Origin: Patagioenas fasciata
Lineage: Eukaryota; Chordata; Aves; Columbiformes; Columbidae
Length of the DNA: 64,000 nt
Reading direction: 5' to 3'
Assembly (NCBI RefSeq): GCF_037038585.1
Contig: NC_092522.1
Span: 123,858,661-123,922,660, forward strand
Shown: one piece after another, positions 13,657 through 26,540 of the stretch
Numbering within the stretch: position 1 is the stretch's first letter
How the letters are laid out: the number at the start of each line of letters is the position of its first letter
The notes under the pieces: generated by a model
The model's input: only the letters and a program-made list of their open reading frames with translations
Database searches by the model: none
Told to the model about the DNA's origin: nothing
Made by a program: the position numbers and the translations under genes

Positions 13657-15051
13657 AAAAAAAGGAAAAGGGAAGGGGAAGGGGGAAGGGAAGGGGAAAG
13701 GAGAAAGGGGGAAGGGGAAAGGGGAAAGGGGGAAGGGGAAAGGGGAAAGGGGGAAGTGAGGAAGGGGAAAGGGAGGAAGGGGAAAGGGGAAAGGGGAGAA
13801 GGGGAAAGGAGGGAAGGGGAGGGGAGGGGAAGGGAAGGGAAGGGGAGGGAAGGGGAGGGAAGGGGAGGGAAGGGGAGGGAAGGGGAGGGAAGGGGAGGGA
13901 AGGGGAGGGAAAGGAAGGGAAGGGGAGGGAAGGGGAGGGAAGGGGAGGGAAGGGGAGGGAAGGGAAGGGAAGGGAGGAAGGGAGGAAGGGAGGAAGGGAG
14001 GAAGGGAGGAAGGAAGGAAGGAAGGAGAGAGGGAGGGAGGGAGGGAAGGAAGGAAGGAAGGAAGGAAGGAAGGAAGGAAGGAAGGAAGGAAGGAAGGAAG
14101 GAAGGAAGGAAGGAAGGAAGGAGAGAGGGAGGGAAAGAGGGAAGGAAGGAGGGAAGGAAGGAAGGAGGGAGGGAAGGAAGGAGGGAGGGAGGGAAAGAGG
14201 GAAGGAAGGAAGGAAGGAGGGAAGGAAGGAGGGAGGGAAGGAAGGAAGGAGGGAGGGAAGGAAGGAGGGAGGGAGGGAAGGAAGGAAGGAAGGAGGGAAG
14301 GAAGGAGGGAAGGAAGGAAGGAAGGAAGGAAGGAAGGAAGGAAGGAAGGAAGGAAGGAAGGAAGGAAGGAAGGAAGGAAGGAAGGAAGGAAGGAAGGAGG
14401 GAAAGAGGGAAGGAAGGAAGGAAGGAAGGAAGGAAGGAAGGAGGGAGGGAAGGAAGGAGGGAGGGAAGGAAGGAAGGAAGGAAGGAAGGAGGGAGGGAGG
14501 GAGGAAGGGAGGAAGGAAGGAAGGGAGGAAGGAAGGGAGGAAGGAAGGAAGGAAGGAAGGAAGGAAGGAAGGAAGGAAGGAAGGAAGGAAGGAAGGAAGG
14601 AAGGAGAGAGGGAGGGAAAGAGGGAAGGAAGGAGGGAGGGAAGGAAGGAAGGAGGGAGGGAAGGAAGGAAGGAGGGAGGGAAGGAAGGAAGGAAGGAGGG
14701 AGGGAAGGAGGGAGGGAGGGAAGGAAGGAAGGAAGGAAGGAAGGAAGGAAGGAAGGAAGGAAGGAAGGAAGGAAGGAAGGAAGGAAGGAAGGAAGGAGGG
14801 AGGGAGGGAGGGAGGGAGGGAGGGAGGGAGGGAGGGAGGGAGGGAAGGAAGGAAGGAAGGAAGGAAGGAAGGAGGGAGGGAGGGAGGGAGGGAGGGAGGG
14901 AGGGAGGGAGGGAGGGAGGGAGGGAAGGAAGGAAGGAAGGAAGGAAGGAAGGAAGGAAGGAAGGAAGGAAGGAAGGAAGGAAGGAAGGAAGGAAGGAAGG
15001 AAGGAAGGAAGGAAGGAAGGAAGGAAGGAAGGAAGGAAGGAAGGAAGGAAA
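13657..15051. repeat. 1.4-kb homopurine microsatellite (GGAA)n/(GGGAA)n/(GGGA)n
   Basis: About 1,395 nt of A and G on the plus strand with one pyrimidine seen (T near 13757). The left 300 bp is mainly GGGAA and GGGGA units; the right 1 kb is GGAA with blocks of GGGA (for example near 14797-14843 and 14872-14923). Long open frames on both strands (497 and 566 codons) come only from the absence of stop codons in such a repeat. Its length in the assembly may be unreliable. Such tracts can form triplex DNA, and the G-rich blocks G-quadruplexes. Confidence 0.98.
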
Positions 15052-15089
15052 CAGTGTTAAGGAGACTTTTTGCTGACTTTTCAGTATCA
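15050..15089 (+). mobile_element. 40-bp remnant of the LTR 3' end
   Basis: This stretch repeats the last 40 bp of the LTR at 13286-13325 with about four mismatches, and ends in the same GTATCA. It follows the purine tract directly. It is best read as the surviving U5 end of the 3' LTR, with the U3-R part and the whole coding interior lost. Confidence 0.55.
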
Positions 15090-18000
15090 TCAGGAAAAGA
15101 GAGAATCTAAGAAAAACTGTGTTCCTGAGTCCCGCTGCTCACGGAACAACATATTTAGACACCTCTGTATGATTCCATGCTGGGAACCTCCCTTATATTA
15201 CCTTTCAAGCAGCTCTACAGTTGGCAGCTGCAACTGAGTACAGTGAATGCCCATGACACTTTTGTGTCCTCCTCTACCTCTTTCCCTCACCAAATTCCCT
15301 CTTCCTCATTCCACTTACTCGTAAGCATTTCTCACATCCAATATGCCAGCGTCTCCAATCTGCTATAAATTACACCGAGTCACTTTGAGCAGGTATTAAG
15401 GCATTGCAGAGCCAGCTAATGCACAGTTCCGTGGCACACTTCCAAGGCATGGAATAAACCTGAGAAAAACATCCATCGCTCCTCAAGGGAATGACAATCT
15501 AAGGGGAGGACCCCGAATTTTCATCCTTTCCCTTCTGCAGACCTTCGGGTAGATCTTTTTTTAACCTTTCTCCTCCCTTCCACAGGAGACAGCAGCAAAG
15601 CCGGACCATCTGCGCATTTTACAAGCTTCACGGAATGTTTTCAGACCACGCTTTTAACCTCAGACGCTCCTATCAGATTTCATAGGATTCAGTCAGTTCT
15701 TAGCCCCAGGGTGCTGTGGGTGCTAAACAGATAATAGACATCGCTCAACCACCATGGAACAACTACAGAGCAAAGCTCGTTTTTAATCCTGCCGAGACTC
15801 CGACCGCTTTTGGCCACCAGGTATCCCACAGCATGCTTCACAAAAGAAGAAACATTAATCTGGAATGCTGGCCAAATTCCACTTGAGGCAATTAGATTCT
15901 GACAATTTACATTCTCCCTGCCGTTTTTAATAGATATGGGTATTTTTTTTCTCCTTTGTGTCATAAAAGCCGTGGCCTGGTCTTGCTCCTGCTGTTAGAG
16001 CAGCTGCCAGGCTTTGCAGAATAAGTAGTTGTATTTCAGTGGTAGGTGAAGGCATCTCGGTACGTTTAAATAAAGCACTTTGAAGGCCCCACGGGCACAA
16101 GAAGTATTTTAACAATACACCCTACTGCTGGCCAAAAAGCACAGCAAGGGCTAGAACATGAAACGAAGCACTCGCTGGCAATATCTATGTTGGGAAAGGA
16201 AAAGGTAGTGTCAAAATGGACACACGGACATAAAGACATTTCCCTCCCAAATGCTAATTCAAGTTTGGACCCAGTGCAGCGCCAGCTGGGATCCAAAGAG
16301 CGAATACAGTGAACTGTCAGCGTCCCACACAGGGGAACCAGATCCTGATGGCAGAAGAAATTAAGTTGATAAAAGCAGTGAAAGCTTTTGGCAAGACGCT
16401 GGAGGACACTGCCTGCTCCTAACACAGGGTCAGGAAAAGAAATGCCCATTCCCTTGTTAATGAAAGCATAGTGAAGTGTTTCTGATTTTACCTGCCTATC
16501 TGAGAGGAAAATCTCGAGGCAAGAAATGGGGTGGAAGGTTTTGTTTAAGGTGGAATATTATGGATCACACTCTGAGTTTGTCTGCCGCACATCTGAGAAT
16601 AAACATTCTAGCTAAATTAATTAAATGACTGTGTTATGCTTTGTTTATAAAACCATGCATAACCACACAATGTTATTTTCTTCAAGAGAACCACAATGCC
16701 TAAAAGGTTAATTTTCATATTTCAGTGAAAATGAAGAGAGATGAGGACAGTGGTTACAAATAAACCCTGAGAGACCAGATGGCTCAGAGGATGGGTAGAG
16801 ACACATGTAGCTTTCCCTACTCTCCCAATATGTCCCAGATCATTAGCAACCAAAGGCTGTTACTATCACTGGGTGAATATTTTTCACAAGAAGTTTATTG
16901 ACCAAAATGTGTTTTTCCCCATCCTTAAAACTGCCAGCAACCCAATTTCAGTATGACAAGGCACTCCAGGCTGTGGCGGAGCCAGACACAGAGTGATGGT
17001 AGAGCGGGTTTTCTTGTCCTTGTGCCTCTGACCACCCACAGAAATTCCACAGCAATTCCATGAACCCATCAAAAAAAAAAATATCTAAAACATATCTAAT
17101 TAAAATTTATCCACAGAAATAATTTTTAAAACTCATATTAAGAGACTTCTGTATTGCAAAACTCCTGGAAATTTCAGTGACTATTAAGAACGACACGACC
17201 AAGAGCAGGAAGTAGCAGCTCAGTCTGGTGCCAGCCAAGCAAAACTCTTGAGTCCTGAGTAACGGCACAAAATCCCAGCACTGCCTCTTTGCTTAGGGCT
17301 CCTTCCTCTCCCGAGCCCGGCTACAAGTAAGAATCAGCTGCTTTTGTGCAAAATTCCCTGGAATTCCTTGAGTATTACAGCTAACCATGCTTCCCCTTCA
17401 TCTCAAAACAGATGCTTTCAAGTTTTCCAGGGACGCCCAAGAAAGAAGACACATCCAAATACCTAGACAACCCCAAACTCCACCCTGGAACAGATGGCGA
17501 GGTTATAAATACAGAAGCATCTGGTAACCACTGGTATGAAAAAGCTGGCAAGCGCCAGCTTCTTCTGTTCTACTAAATATTCCATAATTCAAACTATATT
17601 TAAACAGGAGTTAAAAAGAAACAATCACTTCATTTGTATATAACATAATCCCCAAACGCCTACATATTGTAACTGCAGGGCAGCTCGGGCATTGCGCTCT
17701 TGTCTACCAAAAGCACTTCTTTTAATTAAGCATTCAGCACTGTCTAAACTTAAATTAAAAGTGACTGCAAAACAAGCAGCTCAGGAAAGCACAAAAGCAT
17801 CATTTTAAGCATGTGCTTTGTTGCCGTGAGTTTCCAGCACTTCAGCTCAAACTTGAGTCCATGCAGCTTTAAGGGGCCTTGACGACCTGCCAGATGGGTG
17901 AGAGTGCTTGGAAAGACAGGGGACATGGGGAACGCAGACTCCGTTCACAGAGACCTGTGTGATTAAACCAGCTCCTTTGCTTTTCCCCAGGTTTGGTTAC

Positions 18001-21000
18001 CACAAACTGGAGATAATTCTTGCTACATGACTGTCAGAAAAACAACCTGTTAGAAATTATAGGCATAATATAATAAAGAAGGTCAGTAAACGTGTAAACA
18101 GGTGGTTAAAAACTCAAACCAACACACCCTCAAAGCTCCAAAGCAAAGTCAGACCCACACTACCCACAGTTACCCCAAATCCACTGCCAAAACTCTATTG
18201 AAATAATCTTCTGGGACACTGCTCCGCGGTTCTTCCTGTGAACGGAGTGAATCATCTGTGTTTGCTAGAAATCCAAAGCGATAGCACGCATAAAACCATC
18301 GTTCTGGATTTAAGTCACTTAGGGAAAAGACTGTAAAAGGCTGTCTGTTGGGATTGTGTTAGAGGTGCGCTGGAGACCCCACCGTTGGATTTGGATGTGT
18401 GCAGAGAGCTTTCAAAAATGACTACAGAGAGAAAGAAATACTCCTAGGAACTGGCTGATAAGGGAGCCTTAAATTCCAGATATAGAAGGAAAAACAAATA
18501 CTAACAGCAGGGCTCTGTAAGTCCGGGATGTAATAACCAACAGACTTCTGAACAAAATAGGTGCTGAGCAAACGAGAGGCGATTCTGCTGTGGACTTCAG
18601 GCAAACAGTGAGATGTTGTAATAAAAGCTGCTTGTGATCACTCAATTCGAGCCTGTTTTCCACAAATTGGTTCAGCTTAAGCAAAATTAAAGCAGGTCTG
18701 TGAGGTTTTCAATTTCAAAAGGGAAAGTTGAGGTAATTAAGGGAACTAGTCTGTGAAGCTAACGGGGTTGAATGGCTGAAAGGCTCCAATGGGAAGATCT
18801 TGAAACCGAAGATGAAAAACCATCTGCCATTTGCATCCTGAATAGAGGAGGAGAATAAAAAGCACATGCAGGGAAGCAATGAGGAGATACAGTCAGCGTC
18901 GAGCCCTCAGACTGAATATAGGTGCTGCCTCACCTTTGAGTAATGAGAGTGTAGAATGGAGGGGTGAAGGCAGGGTGGGCTACGAGAAAGTCAACTGCAC
19001 TGCTCGCTGCACCACCAGCAAAGCCTCCAACTCAATCCTCCAACTCAAATTCAGAAGCCTCCACCATAAAAGCCTGGAAGTGCTGGAATGAACCTCCCAG
19101 TCCCGCAGCTCGTGTTTGGAAGCACCAATCTGCGTGGCTGCTGTTTTCGTTTACGTGAAAAATGTGAATTTTCCATTACAACGCGGCATCCCGTCAATAC
19201 CAGCGGCTCTCCCGAATTGTGGTGATCTCAATTGCAGACAGATCTGAGAAGAGTCCGAATCAAAATATAAAAGGTACAGGAATGCAGTGTGTAAAGTGCA
19301 CCATGAGATCATGACTACATCGTGCTAAAAGAACCTGGCACCCATCTTTCATAAAATAACCGGTTTCTTTTGACAAAAAGGCTGTTGGTCTTATTTACTG
19401 GGGCTTTAGCAAAGCAACAGGAAAACTGGGGACTATGAGTAAAGAAGGAAAATGGGGATTGATAAAGTGAACGGTGAGATCGATAATAAATGTTATTGTA
19501 CATTTAGTGCGGTGGGTTTTTTAAAAAGCATAAATACAAAGGTAAACAATAATAAATATCATTTTGAGCGCAGTCTATTTCAAGGCCTAACTTTACTATA
19601 ATGTACCAAAATGCTCTAATTTTGATTTTTTTAAAAATGTATATCTAAGCAGCACAGGCTTGCTGCCAAAATCAGCCACTAAAATAGGGAAACGGTTGCC
19701 AGCTGCTGCTTTTTCCCAGTGCAGAAAGGACCTTCCTTCTTTCCACAGTTCACTCAATTCACTTATTGGTGCATTAGAAAGAGAGAAACCAACTCCAAGT
19801 TGAATCATTATGAAAATATTTCTTAAAATAGAACCCCTCTATGTTTTTACCTGCAGGATTCTTAAGTATATTTACAAAAGCACAAGACCGGAAATCCTGA
19901 GTCTGATCCCTTAATACCGAAGTCAACCACGTAGCATAATCCCATTAATACATTTATCAGGCTCCATCTTCACAGCAACCACGTTTTTAGCCCCTGTTAC
20001 ACAATCCCCATTAGAAGACTATTCAAGAACCTCACTTGGTTTGAAGCCATTCTGCTCATTTCCAGCCTAAACTTATTCAGAGCCATTTGTTCTAGTGCCA
20101 GAATTGACATTCAACTTAAATAACTCTTCTCTCTCTCCGGTATTTATGCTAGTGTATTTATAGAGAAGGGATATAATTTTTCTCTGCCTTTTTTTTTGTC
20201 ACTGCCTTACTGTCCATGCTCCTTTAATTGTTTTGTGAACCGCTTTTTCTCTTTTCCAGGTCATTTCTAGCACTTTTTCCAGTGGAAATCAATCTTTCTC
20301 CCACGTGGACAAGGAACGCATAGTACATTTTAAACAATACCTCACCAAAACCTTTTGCAGCGGCATTCGCATTCCTTGTCGCTCGTGGAAATGACTTGGT
20401 TGATAAATGTGATCCCGGTATATACATCTTTGTCTTTGGGACATCAGAATTAGCCTATGATTGATTAATACATTCCAGTTCCAATATAGAAGCCCCATCT
20501 TTCTATCAGAACTTGCATTTGCTTACAGGCAAATAGTCCTAAAGTCATTCATTCTTCTGACGGGACGTCCTATTTTCCCCTCTTTTGATGACATCTCCAA
20601 ATCCCATTTATTTCTGCTATATCACTAGGTAATACTTTGATTAACACCGGTCTTGAGACGAGTCCTTGAGAAACGCTATTGCTAACTTGCCCACCAATCC
20701 TTCTTCCACCATCCTACCTTCCCCACTGAATTTATTGATGCAAAACAGCCGAATACTTCAGTTCTAAGTGATCGATTGAAACTGTCTTGCTTTGTATTTC
20801 TTGTCTTTTTATTCTTAATGAAACGCTGACTTTTGCTGGTGGAGAACAGGCGTATTTCTCTGTAAATCAGGCCTCTGGCTACACTGGAAATTTGTCCTAT
20901 TTTCACAGTTGGGCATTTGTACAAATTAATAAAGCATGCAAGTCAACACAATTTAGGTTAAAAACGGCAAATGAAGTTTCTTAATGACTGGTCTCACTTC

Positions 21001-24000
21001 TTAACTGTACTTAGGATTTATGGCACAAATTTAAAAAACAATTAGAATGCAGGAAAAAGGCATGTAAAACTTGGAGTTAAAGAAAATTAAGCTAAATGCG
21101 CTGAATACATCGTTTAAATTAAAACAAACTGGTTTATTGTTCAAAGGGATTCTGCAGCCTATAAGTAGAGCCAATTTCGATCTGTTCAGCATGTCTTCAG
21201 GTTTTCAGAACTTGAAAGAAAATTCATTTCTATTCTCATGCAAAGGGAGAGCTGATGCTCAAGTAAAATGAATGTGGCAAAAACTACTTCATTAAACATT
21301 TTCTTTTAACCTAGATCACTGGTGGATCAGTTGCCCACGCAGCCATGCCCGTGTTGTTCAACGCTTCTCTTCACGGGATGAAGGAAAAGCAACAGCAGCC
21401 AGCAAAGGAGGGCACGGGGGAGCAGGGCTTTGGTAGTCCTGCCTAAAATGTTTGCAGAAGTATATTTATGGGTGGAGTTTTGGGGCAAACTGATCTGATC
21501 TAGACTGCACTCAGTGCCATCCCGTGATCTTCAACGGGCAGTTGCATTTGCGGTGTCTTATGTTGGCGCTGGTGGGCAAAATCACAGAGACCATTCAAGG
21601 AGGTAATAAATACCCAAGTCTGCCCAAGAAAGCGATTTCTCTTCTGTTCTTCCCTAAAACCAAACCCACGGGCTCAGTGCCGGGTGATGGATGCGCAAAC
21701 GCCGGCTTCTTTAATTTGGTGATCGCTCAGATTGACTTTGACAACCACCAAGGCAGTAAGACATGGTTCTCTGCAGAGATGGACGCGAGCTGCTTGGACA
21801 TCATGGAGGAGAGGACCGTGCACTCACACAACCCCAAGCACACACGCTCTCCTCCTCCCGTCCCTTCTCTCCCTCTCTGGAAAGTCAAGTCGACTCACAG
21901 CAGCTCTGCAGAAACACACAGGCTGACAACACCACGTCGCTTTGAAATCTCATCACCTACCAAACCAGGCGGTGAAGCTTTTTATAGCATCGGTGCAGAA
22001 AAGCCGAGGTCAATGAGAGGGGCAAATGGGAGAATAAACATGGAAATCACTCCAGCTGGTGTGGGGAGCACAATAAATAGGCTGCTGTGGATCAGGAGTT
22101 GTGGTCCCCAGTAGTTGTCACCTCAACCTGAGCCCTGGAAAGCTGTTTCAGCTTCTGTACGGGTAGAGGAACTAATGACACTCTCCAAGTCTTCTTCATT
22201 CATTGGTCCTGAAGAGCTTCGAGATCATCCAACAGATGGCAATACTTGTGTTTATTCAATGCTAGTACCGGCTCCCAGGAAAGCAAGAACAAACAATAAT
22301 TTGCCCTTATGATTACAGCAATATGCCACCAAAACCACTATGTCGAGTCTTAAATTCAATCATCTTTAAAGATTACGAAAAACCCTCCTTTTCTCCCACC
22401 AGTGACAGAACAACACTACGCTTTGTCCTTTTTTGTGTGTGTGTAATTAAAATACAGGTTGAACTTCAGGAGTGTTATTGCACTTGAAGCAGTAGAAGCA
22501 GCTGAATAAAGCACATCATCAAAAGACACCACTGGGATCAGCTGAAGCCAACGAAATTGAAAACATTTAGAAAGAACAAAGCCAAAAACACAGAACCAGA
22601 TTCAAACTGTGGCAGGAGGCCAGAGGAAGGAGAAGGTGCTGGAGGAGCAACGAGAGGGCTCCACGTTTCAGCCCATGCATCAGGTGTGATGGGCCAGACC
22701 ATCAGGTGCCATCACCTGGGATGAGATCAATGAAGCGATGCCGATTTCACCTTGCTGTAAAATAAATCCTCGTCATATCAAGCCATTAATAAACACCGAG
22801 CTGTTCCACACCACTTGCCATCTTCAATCGCTTTAAAACCAATTACTAATCCTCAGAACCACCTCCTTGGGTGCCGGGAACTGTTTAAGGGTGGGAACAA
22901 AGGCAAAACGGTGAAGTTGTTGGCTACAGCTCCTAAAATGTGATTTTTAAAACCAGCCAAGCACAAGCAGAAATTCGGGGCTCCCAGTCACGTACCCCCT
23001 TCACCAGGCAGAATTTCCCTTGCGTTCCTTTGACAGCAGGAGACACCTACAACCTAAAATATTTACCCCCAAACCTGAAACCTCATAGATAAAGCTATTT
23101 CTCAGGTGGGTGTGAGACTGAATTTGTATCTTCTCTGCACAGGCCAAGTAGCAGAGGAGGTAAAATGGGTGAAGTGATGGTTCGATGGAGATCAACAGGG
23201 AGTTTTGGCCACTAACTTGCATTTCAGCTGATTGGGGTTTAACCAAGACAAAAAAAGCCATTGAGCCTACACACTAGAAGGTATAAAATCGCAATTTCTA
23301 GATTCTATTCTCCATCTCAGTTTTTCCTCCAGCAAACAAGATTACCTTAAAATTTACAAAAGGAAGACATGAAGAAAGTCAAACTCACAGAGGAAAAATG
23401 ACATACAGAGCATCTTGGTTACTAATGCTCCACACAGCAGAGACTTCCAGAAGAGATCAGACTGAAAAAATACTTTAGCAAAGTGCCAGAAACAAGAATA
23501 AGTTACTAAAGGGAGAATAAACCCAACACACTTGTGTTCCTAAGCACCTCAATCACATTATCAATAAGCCCAGGTGCATCCTTTCCACGAAGGAACAATT
23601 GACTCAAATGGATGACACTTGTGTAATGCGCCTGTTTGACTTTTAAACTGAAGCGGATAAAAATGCAAAGATTGGACTTGCTTGGTGTTTGTATGTTAAT
23701 ACACAAAGCTTTAGTGAAATCGTTGCAACTCAACCTACAATTCATCCCGTGCAGTCGGTGACATTCAAGTACCTAGCGGCAATTTCCATACCTCTCGCAC
23801 CGTATCTCACGGGCTGTCATCAATCTGATGCATTATCTTTCTTGCACAAAATCCGTCGTGCAGGCTTCCCCGTGGTTCAGGTAGGCGGGAACTGAGCTGA
23901 CTCATCCTCTTTGCTTCCCTTTCATCCTGATTTATAGTCTCCTTTTCAATTTAGTTCTCCCGCATTACACAAGGAGAAGGGGTCTGGCTACACGTGCATG

Positions 24001-25840
24001 TGCAAGGAACAGCAAAACAATGTGGTTTTAATCCCCACCTATTCCCCTTGCTAACAGTTCATTTTACTTTATCTCCTCTGAGGTATTTTTTATTAAAACC
24101 AAATGAATTCTCATTTTCTCTTGCTTCTCGTTGAAAGAGAACAACTGGACTTGTGAGAAACCCAGCCAGGAGGAAATGTTCACAACCTGGAGTCCCTTGG
24201 ATTTGCCGAAGTCCTTTGCTGCTCCAGAAAGCAGGCGAGTGGCTGCACTTGCCACCAAGCCACAGGTTTCCCCAGCACCATCCAGTTCCTACTCGGGCTA
24301 TTTCTGTCCAAACCACCATCACATTTAAACTGAGAACAAGTTTAACTGCAAATAGAGACCACAATCCACGGGCCTGGGGTCTAGCAAAGGAACAGAGGGG
24401 CCACGTTCTGGTCTGGTTGGTGGTTCTCCTGACCAGGATGGGTGGAAGATTGGACTGTCTGGTATCTGCTCACACAAGCTGCAGCTGCACCTCTCCCCGA
24501 GGCTCCGTAAGTACCTGAGCAATCCCTCATGCCTGTCTGCCTGTTTTTCATGGACTTATGCAACCTTAATTACCCTTGCAGACCTGGATCTCTTTGTCGG
24601 GCTTGACTAAGCCGAGCCGACAGGTTCAGAAGTTATTGGGGTGGCGCAAACATACGTATGGGGTGATAAGGAACATGGATGAGACTGAGTCTTTTGTAAG
24701 AATACAAGATGGATGTTGATCGTAAGGGCAAAACGAGAGCGTTGTCATAGACCAGAGGAGAGATCCCAAGCAGTCATCTGCAGTGAAGCCACCTGAAGAT
24801 TTAGGTATAGCCACCCAGAAAAGTGAGTATTTGGATGTACTCAGGAACACGCAGACGTCTAAAATACCACATTCACAAAGAAACCTCTAGCCCAGCTTCT
24901 TTCTTCAAGACTGATGAAGGGCTGGAATGCCACTGCCATGGTCTCAGGGCAGCTGATGCCAGACAGGACCCATCCCAGCAGAATCAGAGGTTGCACCAAC
25001 CTCCCAAACTACTTCACCAATGAGTGAGACCACAGAAACAGAAGAACACAGCTGAGATGGACCTGAAGAATCTTATCCCTTTACTCCAGGCTGCAGGAAG
25101 TTTTGCTTCAGTCATTTGTTTTGCAGCTGTCCACCCAAAGTTCTCTACAATCTATTCAGACTACAGTTAAGCCCGGCTCAGCTCACTGGCAAACCACGTA
25201 GAGGAAAAGCTCATGAATCCCTTTAATTCTTTAAGCCCTGTCTTTTCACCACCACTACAATGATGTTTTGCTTTTAACAGGCTTGGCCAAGCGATGGGAG
25301 ACGCATCGAAGGTTTGGCATCAGGATGCAGGGAGCCCTGCAGTCGTGAGATTGCTGTGCAGTTTTAAGCATCAAACAGTCAACGGGACAGCAAGGAAAGA
25401 GCACAGAAACCAGCACTCCTACTTTGAGCTAGTGCCAAGGAGCGAGGAGTTGAGAGATTGACATCAATTCAACAGCAAACGCAGCCTATACTTGGGTAAC
25501 AACCTATTTGCACTCAATACTTGTGATTAATATTATGAATCTTCACTCATTAGCAGTCAAAGGGTGAGACTTTGTCTTTGTTCAACAGCTACCAGGCAGC
25601 ATCCCCATCTTCTCCTCCCACAACCGGCACGGCACAACGCACGGAACAAGTGTTTCCATGCACAAAGCATGGAATACAACACAAAAACCAGGGTTGCTAA
25701 TGGCAGCGCATCACCTGTCCGGGCTCTCCTTGCAATGAGCCTTCCAGGCAACATGAAACACAACAAAACAACCAGCAAAAATAGTCTTCGGGTGGCAACA
25801 GGTTCATTTCAACAGGCAGAATCATTCCCCTCACCCTCTC
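15090..25840. other. Gene-free stretch, nothing recognised
   Basis: About 10.7 kb without CR1, microsatellite blocks or recognisable exons. The longest open frame is 196 codons on the plus strand at 21524-22114. Its product has no motif I know, and I do not call it a gene. Confidence 0.6.
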
Positions 25841-26540
25841 CAGGTTCCAGTGTAAGTTGGGGAATGAGCTATTAGAGAGCAGTGTAGGGGAAAGGGACCT
25901 GGGGGTCCTGGGGACAGCAGGGTGAGCATGAGCCAGCACTGGGCCCTTGTGGCCAGGAAGCCAATGGGACCTGGGGTGGGTTAGAAGGGGGTGGTCAGTA
26001 GGTCAGAGAGGTTCTCCTGCCCCTCTGCTCTGCCCTGGGGAGACCACACCTGGAATCTTGTGTCCAGTTGTGGCCCCTCAGTTCCAGAAGGACAGGGAAC
26101 TGCTGGAGAGAGTCCAGCGCAGCCACCAAGATGCTGAAGGGAGTGGAGCATCTCCCGTGTGAGGAAAGGCTGAGGGAGCTGGGGCTCTGGAGCTGGAGAA
26201 GAGGAGACTGAGGGGGGACTCATTCATGGGGATCAAGATGGAAAGGGGCAGTGTCAGGAGGATGGAGCCAGGCTCTTCTTGGTGACAACCAGTGATAGGA
26301 CAAGGGGCAATGGGTACAAACTGGAACACAGGAGGTTCCACTTAAATTTGAGAAGAAATTTGTTTGGGGTGAGGGTGTCAGAGCCTGGCCCAGGCTGCCC
26401 AGGGAGGTTGTGGAGTCTCCTTCTCTGCAGACATTCAAACCCGCCTGGACACCTTCCTGTGGAACCTCAGCTGGGTGTTCCTGCTCCGGGGGGATTGCAC
26501 TGGATGAGCTTTCCAGGTCCCTTCAATCCCTGGGATTCTC
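25841..26540 (+). mobile_element. CR1 LINE fragment, 5'-truncated
   Basis: It covers the end of the CR1 reverse-transcriptase frame (degenerate R-T-R-G-N-G and L-R-E-L-G type stretches) and the 3' region with the GGCAGTGTCAGGAGGATGG core. The 3' end is an eroded GGGATTCT repeat. It starts within a few bases of the same consensus position as the copy at 62668. Confidence 0.93.

Noticed and set aside
13390-15090. Open frames of 566 codons (minus) and 497 codons (plus)
   Set aside because: They consist of Ser/Pro/Leu/Phe or Lys/Glu/Gly/Arg repeats produced by the purine microsatellite, which contains no stop codons. Openness on both strands is an artefact.
21524-22114. 196-codon plus-strand open frame
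   Set aside because: No domain, no homolog recognised, and no splice or promoter context. A frame of this size is within chance for 64 kb.
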